Positions 1-12,698 of a stretch of 64,000 nucleotides of DNA are shown here, in pieces. The stretch spans positions 3,676,501-3,740,500 of the forward strand of contig JAFMOC010000072.1 of the NCBI GenBank assembly GCA_019802505.1. Reading direction: 5' to 3'. The position numbers and the translations under genes were made by a program. The notes beneath the pieces are model-generated. The model was not told where the DNA came from and made no database searches. It saw only the letters and a list, made by a program, of their open reading frames with translations. This DNA is from Corydoras sp. C115. Taxonomy: Eukaryota > Chordata > Actinopteri > Siluriformes > Callichthyidae. Within the stretch, counting starts at the first letter, position 1. Every line of letters starts with the position of its first letter.

Positions 1-50
1 ATATATATACCCAACTAATTAGGACAATCCTAAAAAAAATGTCAAGCTTT

Positions 51-135
51 CTTTTGCATTTACATACATTTACATTTGGTAATTTAGCAGATGCTTTTAT
101 CCAAAATGACTTACAACTGTCCCAACTTGATAGCC
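51..135 (-). repeat. L2-type LINE 3' tail fragment
   Basis: The stretch carries the motif CATTTGGTAATTTAGCAGATG followed by a degenerate copy of the conserved 3' tail seen again at 51852, 53280, 55750 and 63440. In the better copies it follows LINE coding remnants and ends in a TAAATG repeat, so this is read as a truncated L2 3' end in minus orientation. Confidence 0.6.
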
Positions 136-820
136 TGAGACAGAAAACAGGATTCAACAAACAGCGTCCCTAAAACCATGAGGGTTATGCGTCTTGCTCA
201 AGGACCCACAATTGCAATGTGAGCGGACCCACAACCTTCAGATTACTACACCCAGGTTACCTGACCTTACGACCCATCACCTTATTTTTTGGGGCGATAT
301 GAATTGCACACTATCCCTTTTTAGACTAGATCCTCTAGAAAGGCCTTCCTTTCTTCCTCTAAATAATCCTTTCTAAATTAAAAACTTGTAGTATTCAGTT
401 GTTCCTTGAGTCATATGGTGTGACATATGTCTGGAGATTTCTCAACCCTGCTTCCATGATGTACTGCGTTTTCATGATACTTTCACTATAGTTTTAGTGG
501 CAATGTTCTCTAACTTCTGCCGTGTTATTTATGGATGTTATTAATTTATATATACAAATGTAAATATGGTGTGGAGTTGCTCAATAGGTGATGTAAAAGA
601 GTTATAACTATATAAGGGATTTCTTTCTACTGTACTGTGTTACACTTAGTGTCCCAGACTTCAACAGATAAAATAGTGCCTCTATTTAGATGAGGCTTGT
701 TTGGTTTGGGTGGGAGGAGGTTTACAGTTAAGTTAAAAAATTTTTGTGTGTGTGTCCTATTTTTTTCCTTAATTATTCACAAGCTGTCACTTGTATTTCA
801 GTTCAATCTTAGATGTCTGT
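136..820. other. AT-rich stretch, nothing recognised
   Basis: Stop codons are frequent in all frames and no splice-flanked Gly-X-Y block is present. This is intronic sequence if the collagen gene extends leftwards, as its first visible exon requires. A short TTAATTAATTAA palindromic run sits at about 847-885. Confidence 0.5.
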
Positions 821-839
821 AATTGATATCTCGGGAACT

Positions 840-1600
840 TGTAGGCTTAATTAATTATTAATTAATTAAATAATTAATTAATTAGGCTTGTTAATTGGGT
901 ATCTCAGGTTTACCAAGCAGCATTTACTTCCAATGCCAGAGTAGTTACCATAATTTTCCTGGAAAAAAATCTTTTCACCTTGAAGCCATGGTGGTATATA
1001 CGCAAGGCAGATATATTATTGTATTTGGCCAAGTTAATTCTTTCTCCTTGACTTTAGTAAATGTATATGGACTTAATTCTGATTTTTTTCAAAAACTGTT
1101 TAATGCGATTCCAGTTGAAAAACTCAAGAATGTTATAATGGAAGATTTTTAACTGTTATCTAGTCCCTTACATGGACAAACTTTCTCAGGAACTGCTTTA
1201 TTATCATCTATGAATGTGTTTAATAAATTGGTGAGATCCAGAATCATGGATATTTGGAGCTGCAGCATCCCACTCATAAAGATTTCTTTATTCCCATGCG
1301 CAAAAGGCACAATCCAGAATTGATTAATTTGTTGTTAATTCAGAACTTAAATACGCTTAAAACGCTAAATACCATAATATTTTGATTTCAGGTCACTGCC
1401 CGGGTACTCTCCAAATTAAATGCAATATAGTTAAAGAGGAATATAGATTACGTTTTAACACCCTTTTACTTAAAGATCCAGTATTTAATGAATATATCAT
1501 AATAATAATTATAATAGATTTTATTTGTAACACACTTTATCATTATGTAAAATCTGAAAGTACCACAACAATGGCAAACATCCAACACTAAAAAAATCAT
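840..1600 (+). mobile_element. L1-clade LINE ORF2 relic (endonuclease region)
   Basis: An open stretch at 895-1152 reads GRYIIVFGQVNSFSLTLVNV and resembles the apurinic endonuclease domain of fish L1 ORF2. Shifted frames continue the same protein (a SDHCPGTLQIKC block near 1383-1430, then LLLKDPVFNEYI near 1467-1500). Several stops and frameshifts make it non-functional. The C-terminal end of a similar ORF2 lies at 5050-5770, so both may be one element split by later insertions. Confidence 0.7.
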
Positions 1601-2648
1601 TAAATATTATGTATGTATCAATGCTTCAACAATTATATGCTTTTTTTAAAAGAAAAGTCTTGAACAGAGCTTTAAAAATGTCCAGGCCCTGCGCTGACCT
1701 AAATTGGACCAGGAGACAGTTCCAGAGACGTGGTGCAGCTGAGCAAAAAGCTCGGTCACCCATAGTTCGAAGCCTAGTGGGGGGCACCTGAAGGAGCATG
1801 CTGCCTGTTGATCTAAGGGTGTGGATTGATGTTTGGGGGTGAAAAGTTCCTGTAGGTATGATGGGACTTCACCAGTAATACATTTGTTGGTAAGCAGAAG
1901 AATTTTGTATTCTATCCGAGATGAGACAGGGAGCCAGTGCAGAGATTTCAGAATAGGGGAGATGTGTTTATATTTTCTAACCCTCATTAAGATTCTGGCG
2001 GCACTGTTTTGAATATATTGTAATGCCTGGATGTCCTTGCCAGAAATCCCAATAAAGAGGCTATTGCAGTTGTCCAGCATTGAAGAAAAAAAGGCATGGA
2101 CAAGTTTCTCTGCATCTTTGTGTGTCAAAGAGGACGTAATTTTGCAATATTTCAAAGGTGATGAAATGAGTTCTTGCGCAGATGTTTGATGTGAGTGCTA
2201 AAAGTCAGCTGTGGATCAAGCCGAACCCCTAGATTAATAACTGTAGAGGAGAAAGTGATAATCTGACCATCAAAAGCGAATTTAGTAATGGAAAAGGAAT
2301 TTATTTGATGAGGGGTACCGACAAGTAGTGCCTCGGTTTTAACACTGTTGAGCTGCGGAAAGTTGCTGCTCATCCATGCCTTTATATCCTCAATACATAT
2401 GGTAAAGGGTGACAGGGCTGCAGAGGAGCTTGGTGTAGTTTTAAAGTAAAGTTGGGTATCGTCTGCATAGCAGTGAAAGGACAACCCATGTTTACTTATA
2501 ATTTGTCTAAGAGGTAACATATAAATGGTAAAAAGTATTGGGCCAAGAACAGACCCTTTTGGAACACCACACATGACCGGGAGTTGCCTGGACTTACACC
2601 CCCCTAGCAGAACATATTCAGTCCTGTCAGCCAGGTAGGACTGGAACT
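1600..2648 (-). mobile_element. L2-clade LINE reverse transcriptase relic
   Basis: Minus-strand reading shows reverse transcriptase motifs: GVPKGSVLGPILFTIYML followed by the catalytic block CYADDTQLYF, then a downstream domain with LHWLPVSSRIEYKILLLT. The YADD box is intact. The coding sequence is split into two frames, 2574-2152 and 2155-1646, by a frameshift near 2153. An open frame continues upstream to about 2648, where a hAT-like terminus begins, so the element is 5' truncated. The motif order fits the L2 clade common in teleosts. Confidence 0.8.
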
Positions 2649-3080
2649 AGGGCTGCAACAACGAATCGATAAAATTGATAAAAATCGATTATCCAAAGTG
2701 TCGATAATGAATTTCCATTATCTATTCGTTGGGTTGCACTATTTCCGCGTTACTCGCAATATCGTAACCGCTTACGCCACCTGCAGCGCTTCAATAATAC
2801 TGGGAAAAAAAAGTAGCGGGTTGAACAGAACGAGGTGGAGTCTGCAAAACAAGTTGATAAATCGTAGAAATGAAACACAGCCAATGCTGAAAAAGCTTCC
2901 GTGTAAATCCAAACTGCAGGAGCTTCACACTGCACACAAATAAAGAACGTGGAACATGCAGCTCTGCGAACATGAATTGAGCTGAACGAATCACCACGGT
3001 GATGATACGTGATGGAGAACATGTCTTAACGTCCGTTATATGAATACGTCCATATTTTTAAGGTGAGGAAATGTCCTGGT
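2649..3080. mobile_element. hAT-like DNA transposon end fragment
   Basis: It begins with TAGGGCTGCAACAACGAATC, the type of terminal sequence seen in teleost hAT elements, followed by repeated ATCGAT-rich motifs. A related terminus starts at 21895. No second terminus or transposase frame is recognisable, so it is a fragment. It abuts the truncated L2 above, which suggests insertion into that LINE. Confidence 0.45.
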
Positions 3081-3201
3081 TTTTAAATGACTTTCATTAG
3101 ATCATTAACTGTCCCGGCACTGGGCGACTCTGCCCAGCGCTGCGTGTCAGTTCGCAAGCAACACGCCGAAAAAGCGCAGGTCTGTTTACAAAAGCGAATG
3201 T

Positions 3202-3221
3202 CCCCCCCCCCCCCCCCCCCC
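3202..3221. repeat. poly-C tract
   Basis: About twenty consecutive C residues lie at the boundary between the hAT-like fragment and the Tc1 relic. Length is prone to sequencing and assembly error. Confidence 0.9.
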
Positions 3222-3224
3222 GCT

Positions 3225-4467
<1,243 letters not shown>

Positions 4468-4650
4468 ATATAGCACTTTTTACGACAGTATATTGTCACA
4501 AAGCAGCTTTACAGAGTTAAAAGCCTTTAAACCCCCAAAGAACAAGCTGAAGTGACAGTGGCAAGAAAAAAAACTCCCTGTTATGTTGTTATTTTAAGGA
4601 AGAAAGCATGGGAGGACCAAGACCCTATTTGGAGACTTTTTTATCACATT
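4468..4650. repeat. dispersed repeat, copy 1
   Basis: The block from TATATAGCACTTTTTACGAC to GGGAGGACCAAGACCC matches the block at 9045-9245 (AGCAAGCCAAGGCAAAAGTG with GGGAGGACCAAGGC) in order and spacing. A reverse-oriented relative lies at 15380-15480. It has no coding capacity and its class is not recognised. Confidence 0.6.
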
Positions 4651-4686
4651 GATTAGGATGATTTATCTATGTCCAATGTCATTTCA

Positions 4687-4688
4687 TA

Positions 4689-4782
<94 letters not shown>
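4687..4782. repeat. (TA)n microsatellite
   Basis: About 95 bp of uninterrupted TA dinucleotides, one of eight such arrays in the window. Confidence 0.95.
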
Positions 4783-4786
<4 letters not shown>

Positions 4787-5049
4787 CTAATGGGGATTGC
4801 TCTAGTCCATTTAATCATGTGGTGATGCTGAGAGCCTTGTGAATTTATACACAGACCATACATTTCTCCATAAGTTTTCTAAAAATCGGAAACATGTTTC
4901 ATTTTTTACACAATTGACAAACTAAAGGCAAATACTGAGAGTTAGAAGTTCTCAATAATTTGACATATTAATGTTAATTAATTAAAATGGTGATATTACT
5001 ACATTTTCTGTATCTGTTCCAAAACATACGCATTTCCCTCCCATCAGCC

Positions 5050-5770
5050 TTCTTCAAAATTAGACTAAATTACTGGTTCATTTATTTGCGCCTATAAACC
5101 TCATATTTAAAAGGGGCATTTGCAAAGGCCTCCTTTTCTTGGTAAGCTGGGCTTACATGTTTTTTTAAGCAGTATTACTGGCCAGCAAAAGCAAGGACTC
5201 TCACGTTTTGGCAAAGGGGGGACAAAGCTGAATTATTATATGAGGTGACTCCACAATGGTTGAAATTGGAAGCTCAGTCTCTGATTAAGCCTTCGCTACC
5301 GTTTTCCGGGACAAATTCCACTATTAAAATAATTGGTAACAATTTTATTATCAGAAACTCCTTGAATATCATAAATCAAATTAAAAGTTTTTTCTCTTTT
5401 TCTCTTTAGTCAAGGTCAAGTTTATTCTTCACATGCATAGTTATACACAGTGAAATTCTAGTCTGCATTTGCACTCCTATAGCGCATAACCATTCATTTG
5501 TTTCAGCTCAGCTTGATATGGTTCACTACATGGAAGGATAGGGGTTTACAGTACATGAAAGATTTTTACATGGGTGATATTTTTGCCTCTTTTACCCAAC
5601 TTAAGGAAAACGTTTTCCCACTTCTTTCAATATTTGCAGCTTAGGCATTATTATAAAAAAATATACCATCTTTTTTTTTTACTTAAACCAAAAGAACACA
5701 CATTCTTTGACCAGCTCCAATCTTCCGCTAAAACTAGACATCTGATGCCTGCATTTGTTTCCACTCTATT
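5050..5770 (+). mobile_element. L1-clade LINE ORF2 C-terminal relic
   Basis: Forward frames give ORF2 C-terminal remnants: a region around 5180-5330 resembling YYW-(x)-FWQRGDKAELLYEV, and a last part near 5540-5660 (open frame 5574 on, with LLPNLRKTFSHFFQYLQLR). Stops and frameshifts interrupt it. It may be the 3' part of the element whose endonuclease part lies at 840-1600. Confidence 0.6.
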
Positions 5771-5792
5771 TTCACTGCACAGTACTAACATG

Positions 5793-6150
5793 CAGCGGCA
5801 CGGTGGCTTAGTGGTTAGCACGTTAGCCTCTCAGCGCTAGGGATTCCCGGTTCGAATCCCCATCTGGGTGGAGTTTCCATTTTCTCCCCGTGTCTGCGTG
5901 GGTTTCCTCCGGGTTCTCCGGTTTCTTCCCACAGTCCAAAAAGATGGGTCAAGTCAATTGAATTCTCAAAATTGCCCCATATAGGGTGTGTCTGTGTGAG
6001 TGAGTGTGTGCCCAGCGATGGATTGGCGCCCTGTCCTGGGTGTATCTGCCCAGCGCCCGAGACGTTCTCCCCTGGATGGGCATGGGGAACCCCACAGCGA
6101 CCCTAATAGAGGATAAAGCGGGAGATAATGAATGAATGAGTACTAACATG
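5793..6150 (+). mobile_element. tRNA-derived SINE, near full length
   Basis: The head contains GGTGGCTTAGTGGTTAGCAC (A-box-like) and GGTTCGAATCC (B-box) at about 5850, the spacing of an internal RNA polymerase III promoter. The body contains a conserved TTCTCCCCGTGTCTGCGTGG block and a GCCCAGCGATGGATTGGCGC block. The tail is GGATAAAGCGGGAGATAATG followed by an AATG repeat. It resembles the Mermaid-type SINE of catfish. Ten or more related copies occur in the window. Confidence 0.85.
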
Positions 6151-6405
6151 CTGATGGAGAGATTGGCAAGTGAGTTGGATGCTACAGTATCTATTAAAAT
6201 GTGGGAGGAGAGCTTTACTTGGAGGTGTCCTAATCTGATAACAGTCCTGTCTTGTTTTTCCACTAGATTTGCTGTGCGACATGGGTAATTTCACATTGCA
6301 CTATCCAGGGTATAGAGTATTGTGAATCAGAGATAGCCACTAAATTGTAATGAAATAACTGTTGCAACTGAGGGGTTTCAAATGTATGTTATTCTTTCAT
6401 TTTAG

Positions 6406-6531
6406 GGAGATCCTGGTCTCCCAGGTCCTGCTGGTGCTCCAGGGTCTCAAGGGACAGCAGGAACAACTGGACCACCTGGCCAAAGAGGCGAGGCAGGGCA
6501 ACCAGGGGCAGCAGGCCCTTTTGGAGAGAGG
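6406..6531 (+). CDS. col7a1: col7a1 helix exon, 126 bp
   Basis: Fourteen unbroken Gly-X-Y triplets starting [13 protein letters not shown]. The acceptor is TTTTAG and the donor GTAAGA. This is the first collagen exon in the window; the open phase-0 acceptor shows that coding continues to the left. Confidence 0.92.
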
Positions 6532-9500
6532 GTAAGAAAGGGCCTATACTTATTAAGAATATAAAATACGATGCTGTTTGTTCATATACTCTGCAGACTG
6601 TGAAAAAAAAAACGTTTTTATGCAAATCACACAACACTGAACTTTAATGCACTTGTGTTTCTTCTGTTCAATGTGTAGTCTGGAGAAAATAAAACTTTTA
6701 TCAGTCAGTTGATAAGGAACTGTGGAGAACATACAATTATAATTTTTTTCAAGTCTAGTTCATTACCAGTTAAATATTCCTGGTGTACCTTGTGATTTAT
6801 TGAATGAAAAGTTAAAGTGGTGCACCACATAGTTTTTCTTCATATTTAAAGAAAAGGAAACATTTTGCTCTGTTCATTTAATGCTTTGTAATTTAATAGA
6901 TTATTAACATGAATTAAAAACTATTTTTAAGGCAGCAGCGAATCAAAATAGATACACCTTACATATTCCATAAGCTTTTACTACTTTAATTGGTTACACA
7001 ACCACAATTCAAACAGAAATATGCTTGCACAAATTCCTGCATACCACACATAACAGATACACACATGTGTTTAAACCAAGAAAAACAGTCAGATGTGCAG
7101 ATGGAGCTTATTATAAATTTGTGTTTCTATCATTATAGAGTTATTATTTCTTAAACCTCAAATTACCTGTGTTACGGCGTGGAGCGGGTGAAAAGTACCA
7201 GACCTTGGCTTACAGAAAAGATATTTTATTGAGAGGTTCCACACAGGTAGCAATAACCTAAACAGCCAAAAAAACTAAACACAAAGCTTGAATCATCACA
7301 AACAGATACAATGGAGCAGGCACCTGGATTAGGTCCCCTCCGGTGGTGTGGGAATCGGATCCCCCTGCTTAAATCTGCGAGGAAGGAAGCGCGACCTCCT
7401 GGATGGAATGAGGAGAGTCGGCTGGAGCGCTTTCAAGGAATGTGGCTCTGACCACCTTTGGAAGTACAACAGGAAAACACAAGGCCGGGAATACCAAAGA
7501 TCCTTCACAAAAGAGTAGTAAGGAACCCAGAACCAAATAAAGGAAAAGAAAATGGGCGGAGACGGACAACACAGGTGCACTAAATAAGAGAAAGAATGGG
7601 AGTGCTCTAATTAGGGTGAAAGAATGTGGAGGAGTTAGAATGTGGAGGAGTTTAACTATCTCGGAGTCTTGTTCACAAGTGATGGTAAGATGGAACGTGA
7701 GATTGACAGACGGATCGGCACGGGGTCAGCAGTGATGCGGACCTTTTACCGGGCTGTTGTGGTGAAAAAGGAGCTAAGCCATAAGTCGATCTACGTTCCA
7801 ACCCTCACCTATGGTCATGAGCTTTGGGTAATGACCAAAAGAACAAGATCGCGAATACAAGCGGCCGAAACGGGTTTTCTCTGCAGGGTGGCTGGGCTTT
7901 CCCTTAGAAATAGGGTGAGAAGCTCGGTCATCCAGGAGAGACTCGGAGTAGAGCCGCTTCTCCTCCGCGTCGAAAGGAGCCAGTTGAGGTGGTTCAGGCA
8001 TCTGGTAAGGATGCCTCCTGGGTGCCGCCGTAGGGAGGTGTTTCAGGCAAGTCCAGCTGGGAGGACACCCTGGGGAAGACCCAGGACATGCTGGAGGTAT
8101 TATATCTCTCAGCTGGTCTGCAAACGCCTCGAGGTTCCCCAGTTGAGCTGGTCAAGGTGGCTGGGCCAAGGGAGGTCTGGGTCTCCCTACTTTGTTTGCT
8201 ACCCCCGCAACCCGAACCCCGGACAAGCGGAAGATAATGGATGGATGGAATGTGTAGATAGGGAAAGGTAGGAAAGTGAGCCAAGTGTAACATCACCCCC
8301 TCCTGAAAAAGGACCCAGGATGGGTGGAGACATCGGACCAGGGCCAGCAGGTTTGCCTTCCTCTGGGATGGAGGGATTGGGTCTGTCAGGATGATTTCTA
8401 TGGAACTCCTGGGTAAGCGTGCTATCTAGGACATCCTCCCCTGAGACCCAACTACACTCCTCAGGACCAAACCACTCCCAATCAACTAAGTACTGGAGCT
8501 TACCTTTATGTCAACGAGAATCCAACAAAGAGAAGCCCGAATAAATGTTTGGCTCGAGGCCATCGGACGTCTCCGTGTTGTACTCACACCAGGTACCCTC
8601 CAGCAGGCCTGAAACGAAAGGCTTAAAGAGCACACATTAAACGTGGGATGGACGGGTTAAGATACCTCCTTAACAGCTTACGCATCCTCAAGTGCCCCTT
8701 AATGTCCCTAGAGTTTAACCTGATCCTGCTTATCTCCTACCATATAAGCTGGTGCCGGGCACCTCACTCTGACAGTGCAGGCGGGTACGGATGCAAGTGG
8801 GGCAATCCGTACGCTTTTTAATGCAAACAGGAGGAGATTTATGATATATTGAAAGATATATATTTATAACTTTTTTTTCCAGTTGATGCTCCTTCTTCCC
8901 AGTTCTCATGGATAAAATCTAAATTGCACATATACAGTAATTCAAACTAGGGAGAACCACGTGGAGGTTTGTGGGAATTATTAGACTGTGAACAACATGT
9001 TCTCCAGCCATCTTTCCCTGTTTCTAGCATCTTTTGTGTAAGTTCAAGTAATTTATTTATAGCTTTTTATAATAGTACATTGTCATTGTATAAGCCTTTA
9101 AACACCCAAAAAGCAAGCCAAGGCAAAAGTGCCAAGAAAAACTACTTCCTGCTATGTTGATATTTTAAGGAATAAACCTTGGGAGGACCAAGGCTTAGTG
9201 GGGGACTCCTTCTCCTTGAGCGGCCAGGCAGCATCACAGCATAGGTCAGCCAGATTGTGTTGTGATCAGGTGTCTGTATTTAACAATTGGAAAAACTCTT
9301 AACAATTGGAAAACTATATAAGTCCATTGAAGGCATCCTGCAGGACTGCCAGTCCAATAAAAATTCATGTTCCATCCAGTAATTGTTGTAGTCATAGTGC
9401 TTCGGCTGAGCCATGGCTGAAGAGCTGACGACACCGCAAAAGAAACAAACAAGAATAGCAGTTAGTGCTAAGCCCAGTATTTAAGTAATAGCCAGAGTTT

Positions 9501-12500
9501 GATTGACACAGTGCAGCATTTGACTCCGTCTACTGACTAGAGCAGAAGAACAAAAAGGTACAGATACTGCAGACTCTATTTAGTTAAAGGGATTGATTGG
9601 AACAGCCTCATTTCAGTGCTACACTCTCTACTAATGATGAGCTGGGTGAAGTAGTTCAATGCCAGCACAGACTATCCCAGATTACTAACCCAACAGCGCC
9701 AAACCTTTATCTACAGTGAATTAATTATATGCAAAATTAAATAAACATGTTTATAATCTACTTTTTTTTTGATTGTGTGATTAAATCTTTCAATCAAATC
9801 AACCTATATTCATTTTTGTGTCACACTTTTTCCCCCTGATATCAATGACAAATGTGAGAAGGGAACTGTGAAAGTCACTGTTCATAGATTCGACCCTTAC
9901 CACCATTCTGCTGTTCAGAGCACGTTGGAGTAGCACCCATATCAGAGGGTTGCATGCTGTTATGTCTGCCCACTGGTTCTCCAACCAGCTACACACTTTG
10001 GTTATCATAAGGCTCCATCATATTTAAATACATTTTTTCACTTTATTTTCCACCACACATGCCCATATTTATTTATTTTATTTTTGCATTGATTCTTCTT
10101 TAGATGTTTTTAGTATTACTGTACATACCTATATTCATTCATTCATTATCTTCTACTTCATTTTCTACTAGGGTCACGGTGCCCATTCAGGGATGCCCAT
10201 CCAGGGGAGAATTTTTCGGGCGCTAATCTATTGCTGGGCACACACTCATGCACACAAACTCACGCACACTAAATATGGGGCAATTTAGACCATTGAATTT
10301 ACCCTGAATCCATATTTTTGGATTGTGGGAGGAAACCAGAAAACCCACTCTGAGAGGTGAATGTGCTAACCACTAAGCCACCGTAACACCCTATCTAATT
10401 ATAGGTATAATAAAATAATTTTGGTAATAATTTATATTGTACATTCATCGATATAATTCTAAATTATACTGAGTAAAGATTTTACTATGTCTACTGAGAT
10501 TTTGCTTACTACATCTAAAGGAGTGTTAAAGGATATTCTCTGTCACAGGGTCACAAAATCACTGAGATTACACGTTTTTCCAATGCTGATGGTTAATGTG
10601 GGCATTACCTGTATCTGCCTGATTCTATAACTGCAATGCTGACACACGATTAGCCAATTAGATATCTAAGTACGTCTACTGATGTTATTTTTTAATTTCT
10701 TGTTGAATAAGCTTTTAAGTGATGTTAAAAGGCCTGGTAGCCTTAAATTTAAAATTAAGTAATCTTTTTTGTTCAAAATTTTAGACAATGTTATAAAATC
10801 AAAGATAATTAGCTTGTATGTTAAATCTAAAATGCATAATTTGTCTGGTTAATTACATGGAGATATTATTATCATTGTCTTTATCTGTATTTAAGGGTTT
10901 GCCAGGCTTAATAGGCAAAACAGGAAATCCAGGAACAGCAGGTATCCCTGGACCACCTGGACCTTCGGTAAGTACACAGTGTTATGTTTGTGTAAAGTTT
11001 TAAAAGCATCCAGTTGTGTCTCTGTTTAATTGCCTTATAATATATAATGCTTAATAATGTTAATAAAGGACACCTCACTCTCAAAAGGTTGTATTCATCT
11101 ACATAAAGTTATAATAAAGTGATATACATTGGTCACAATTACAGAAATATATTTTTTACATTTTAGTGTACATATACCACATTCATTAATTTTACAGTGT
11201 TATTTGGAAATTACTGGTTTGGATTATGGTGATGCCACAACCATCCACCAATGTCGACAAGATTGGCCAGGATTTTAGGGAGGTATGATCATGGGCATTT
11301 TTGAGCTTCTACATAGAGAAAAAAAAACAAAGATGCTTTTCTCTGAATATGTGTAACAATTTTGATTTTTAAAACTTTTTGACGTATTATTAGTAGATTT
11401 TGATTTAAATTACACAAAAACTGAGAACTTTAACAATAACTGTCTAGGAAAAGTATTGTAGTCCTCACTTTACACACTTAATTATAAAAGATAAGTTTCC
11501 CAAATATAACTAATGCCAAAATAAAGGTAGGCAGTGGAAATTGTTTAAAGATGTTTCTAAAATGTTCTTTGGCAACTATCGAATGACTCCATTAAACATT
11601 CTTTTAGTGTACAAAGTGATGGAGTGCAACGTTATTCAAAATTTCCTGCATTCAAACTTGGATTTATTGATTATCTTTATGCAGTAAGTGATAAACATGG
11701 CGAGCCCTCATCGAGACATGAAGGAGACAATAAAAAATGCTACCAAGGCTACTGAAGTACAGTGCTGGCTAATTATTGCTGGACAGTTACTGGACAATTT
11801 GAAATTAAAACAATTGGTGATCTGCAGCAAAACACAGCTCAATTACATTACTTTTAGTCATTTATCAGATGGTTTTATCAACAAAAATATTTGATCAGAT
11901 ATGAATCTGTTATTATCAGTAACACTTATTCAAATCAAGTTATCACATGCATAGTCATACACCGTACAGCCAGCAGTGGAATTCCTTGACGACTTCTCCA
12001 CAAATCTCATGTTACTCAGAATTTTTACATGATTCAGTCAGAAACTAGATTTGTGTTGAACTTTAATGGGTCTACCAACATCAACCAAAGTTTTCAAGGA
12101 AGGAAAACCTTTTTTTTTGTTCTATATGTATAAGTTGTGATTATAGGAATGTTAATAAATAGTGGCTACTATTTGAAAGAGAAAGCATTTTAAATAACAC
12201 ACTCTGTTTTTTGTATTAGGGTGCTGCAGGTCCACCTGGTCTTAAGGGTGATAAAGTACGTGAGTGCAAGTGTCATTAGACAGATAATCACATTTATCTA
12301 CTTCTTGCCTTAAACTAAATGTTAAAACAAGGTTCTGTTGAAATATGTGCTTAAAACACATTTGCTTTCTCAGGGTGAAGTTGCAATAGGGCTACCAGGA
12401 CTAAGAGGAGAAAGAGGTGACCCAGGGCCTCGTGTAAGTCCCTTTTAACTTCTTCATTAGATGTAATTATGGTTCATTATTACAGAAATTTCTATGTACA

Positions 12501-12518
12501 TGTATTTAGCATTTCATT

Positions 12519-12580
<62 letters not shown>

Positions 12581-12641
12581 CATTACATTATATATACATT
12601 ATACACACACACACACACGTGTGTATGTATATATATATGTA

Positions 12642-12698
<57 letters not shown>

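Noticed and set aside
5797..5870. tRNA gene
   Set aside because: A- and B-box-like words are present, but the sequence is the head of a multicopy SINE and does not fold as a functional tRNA.
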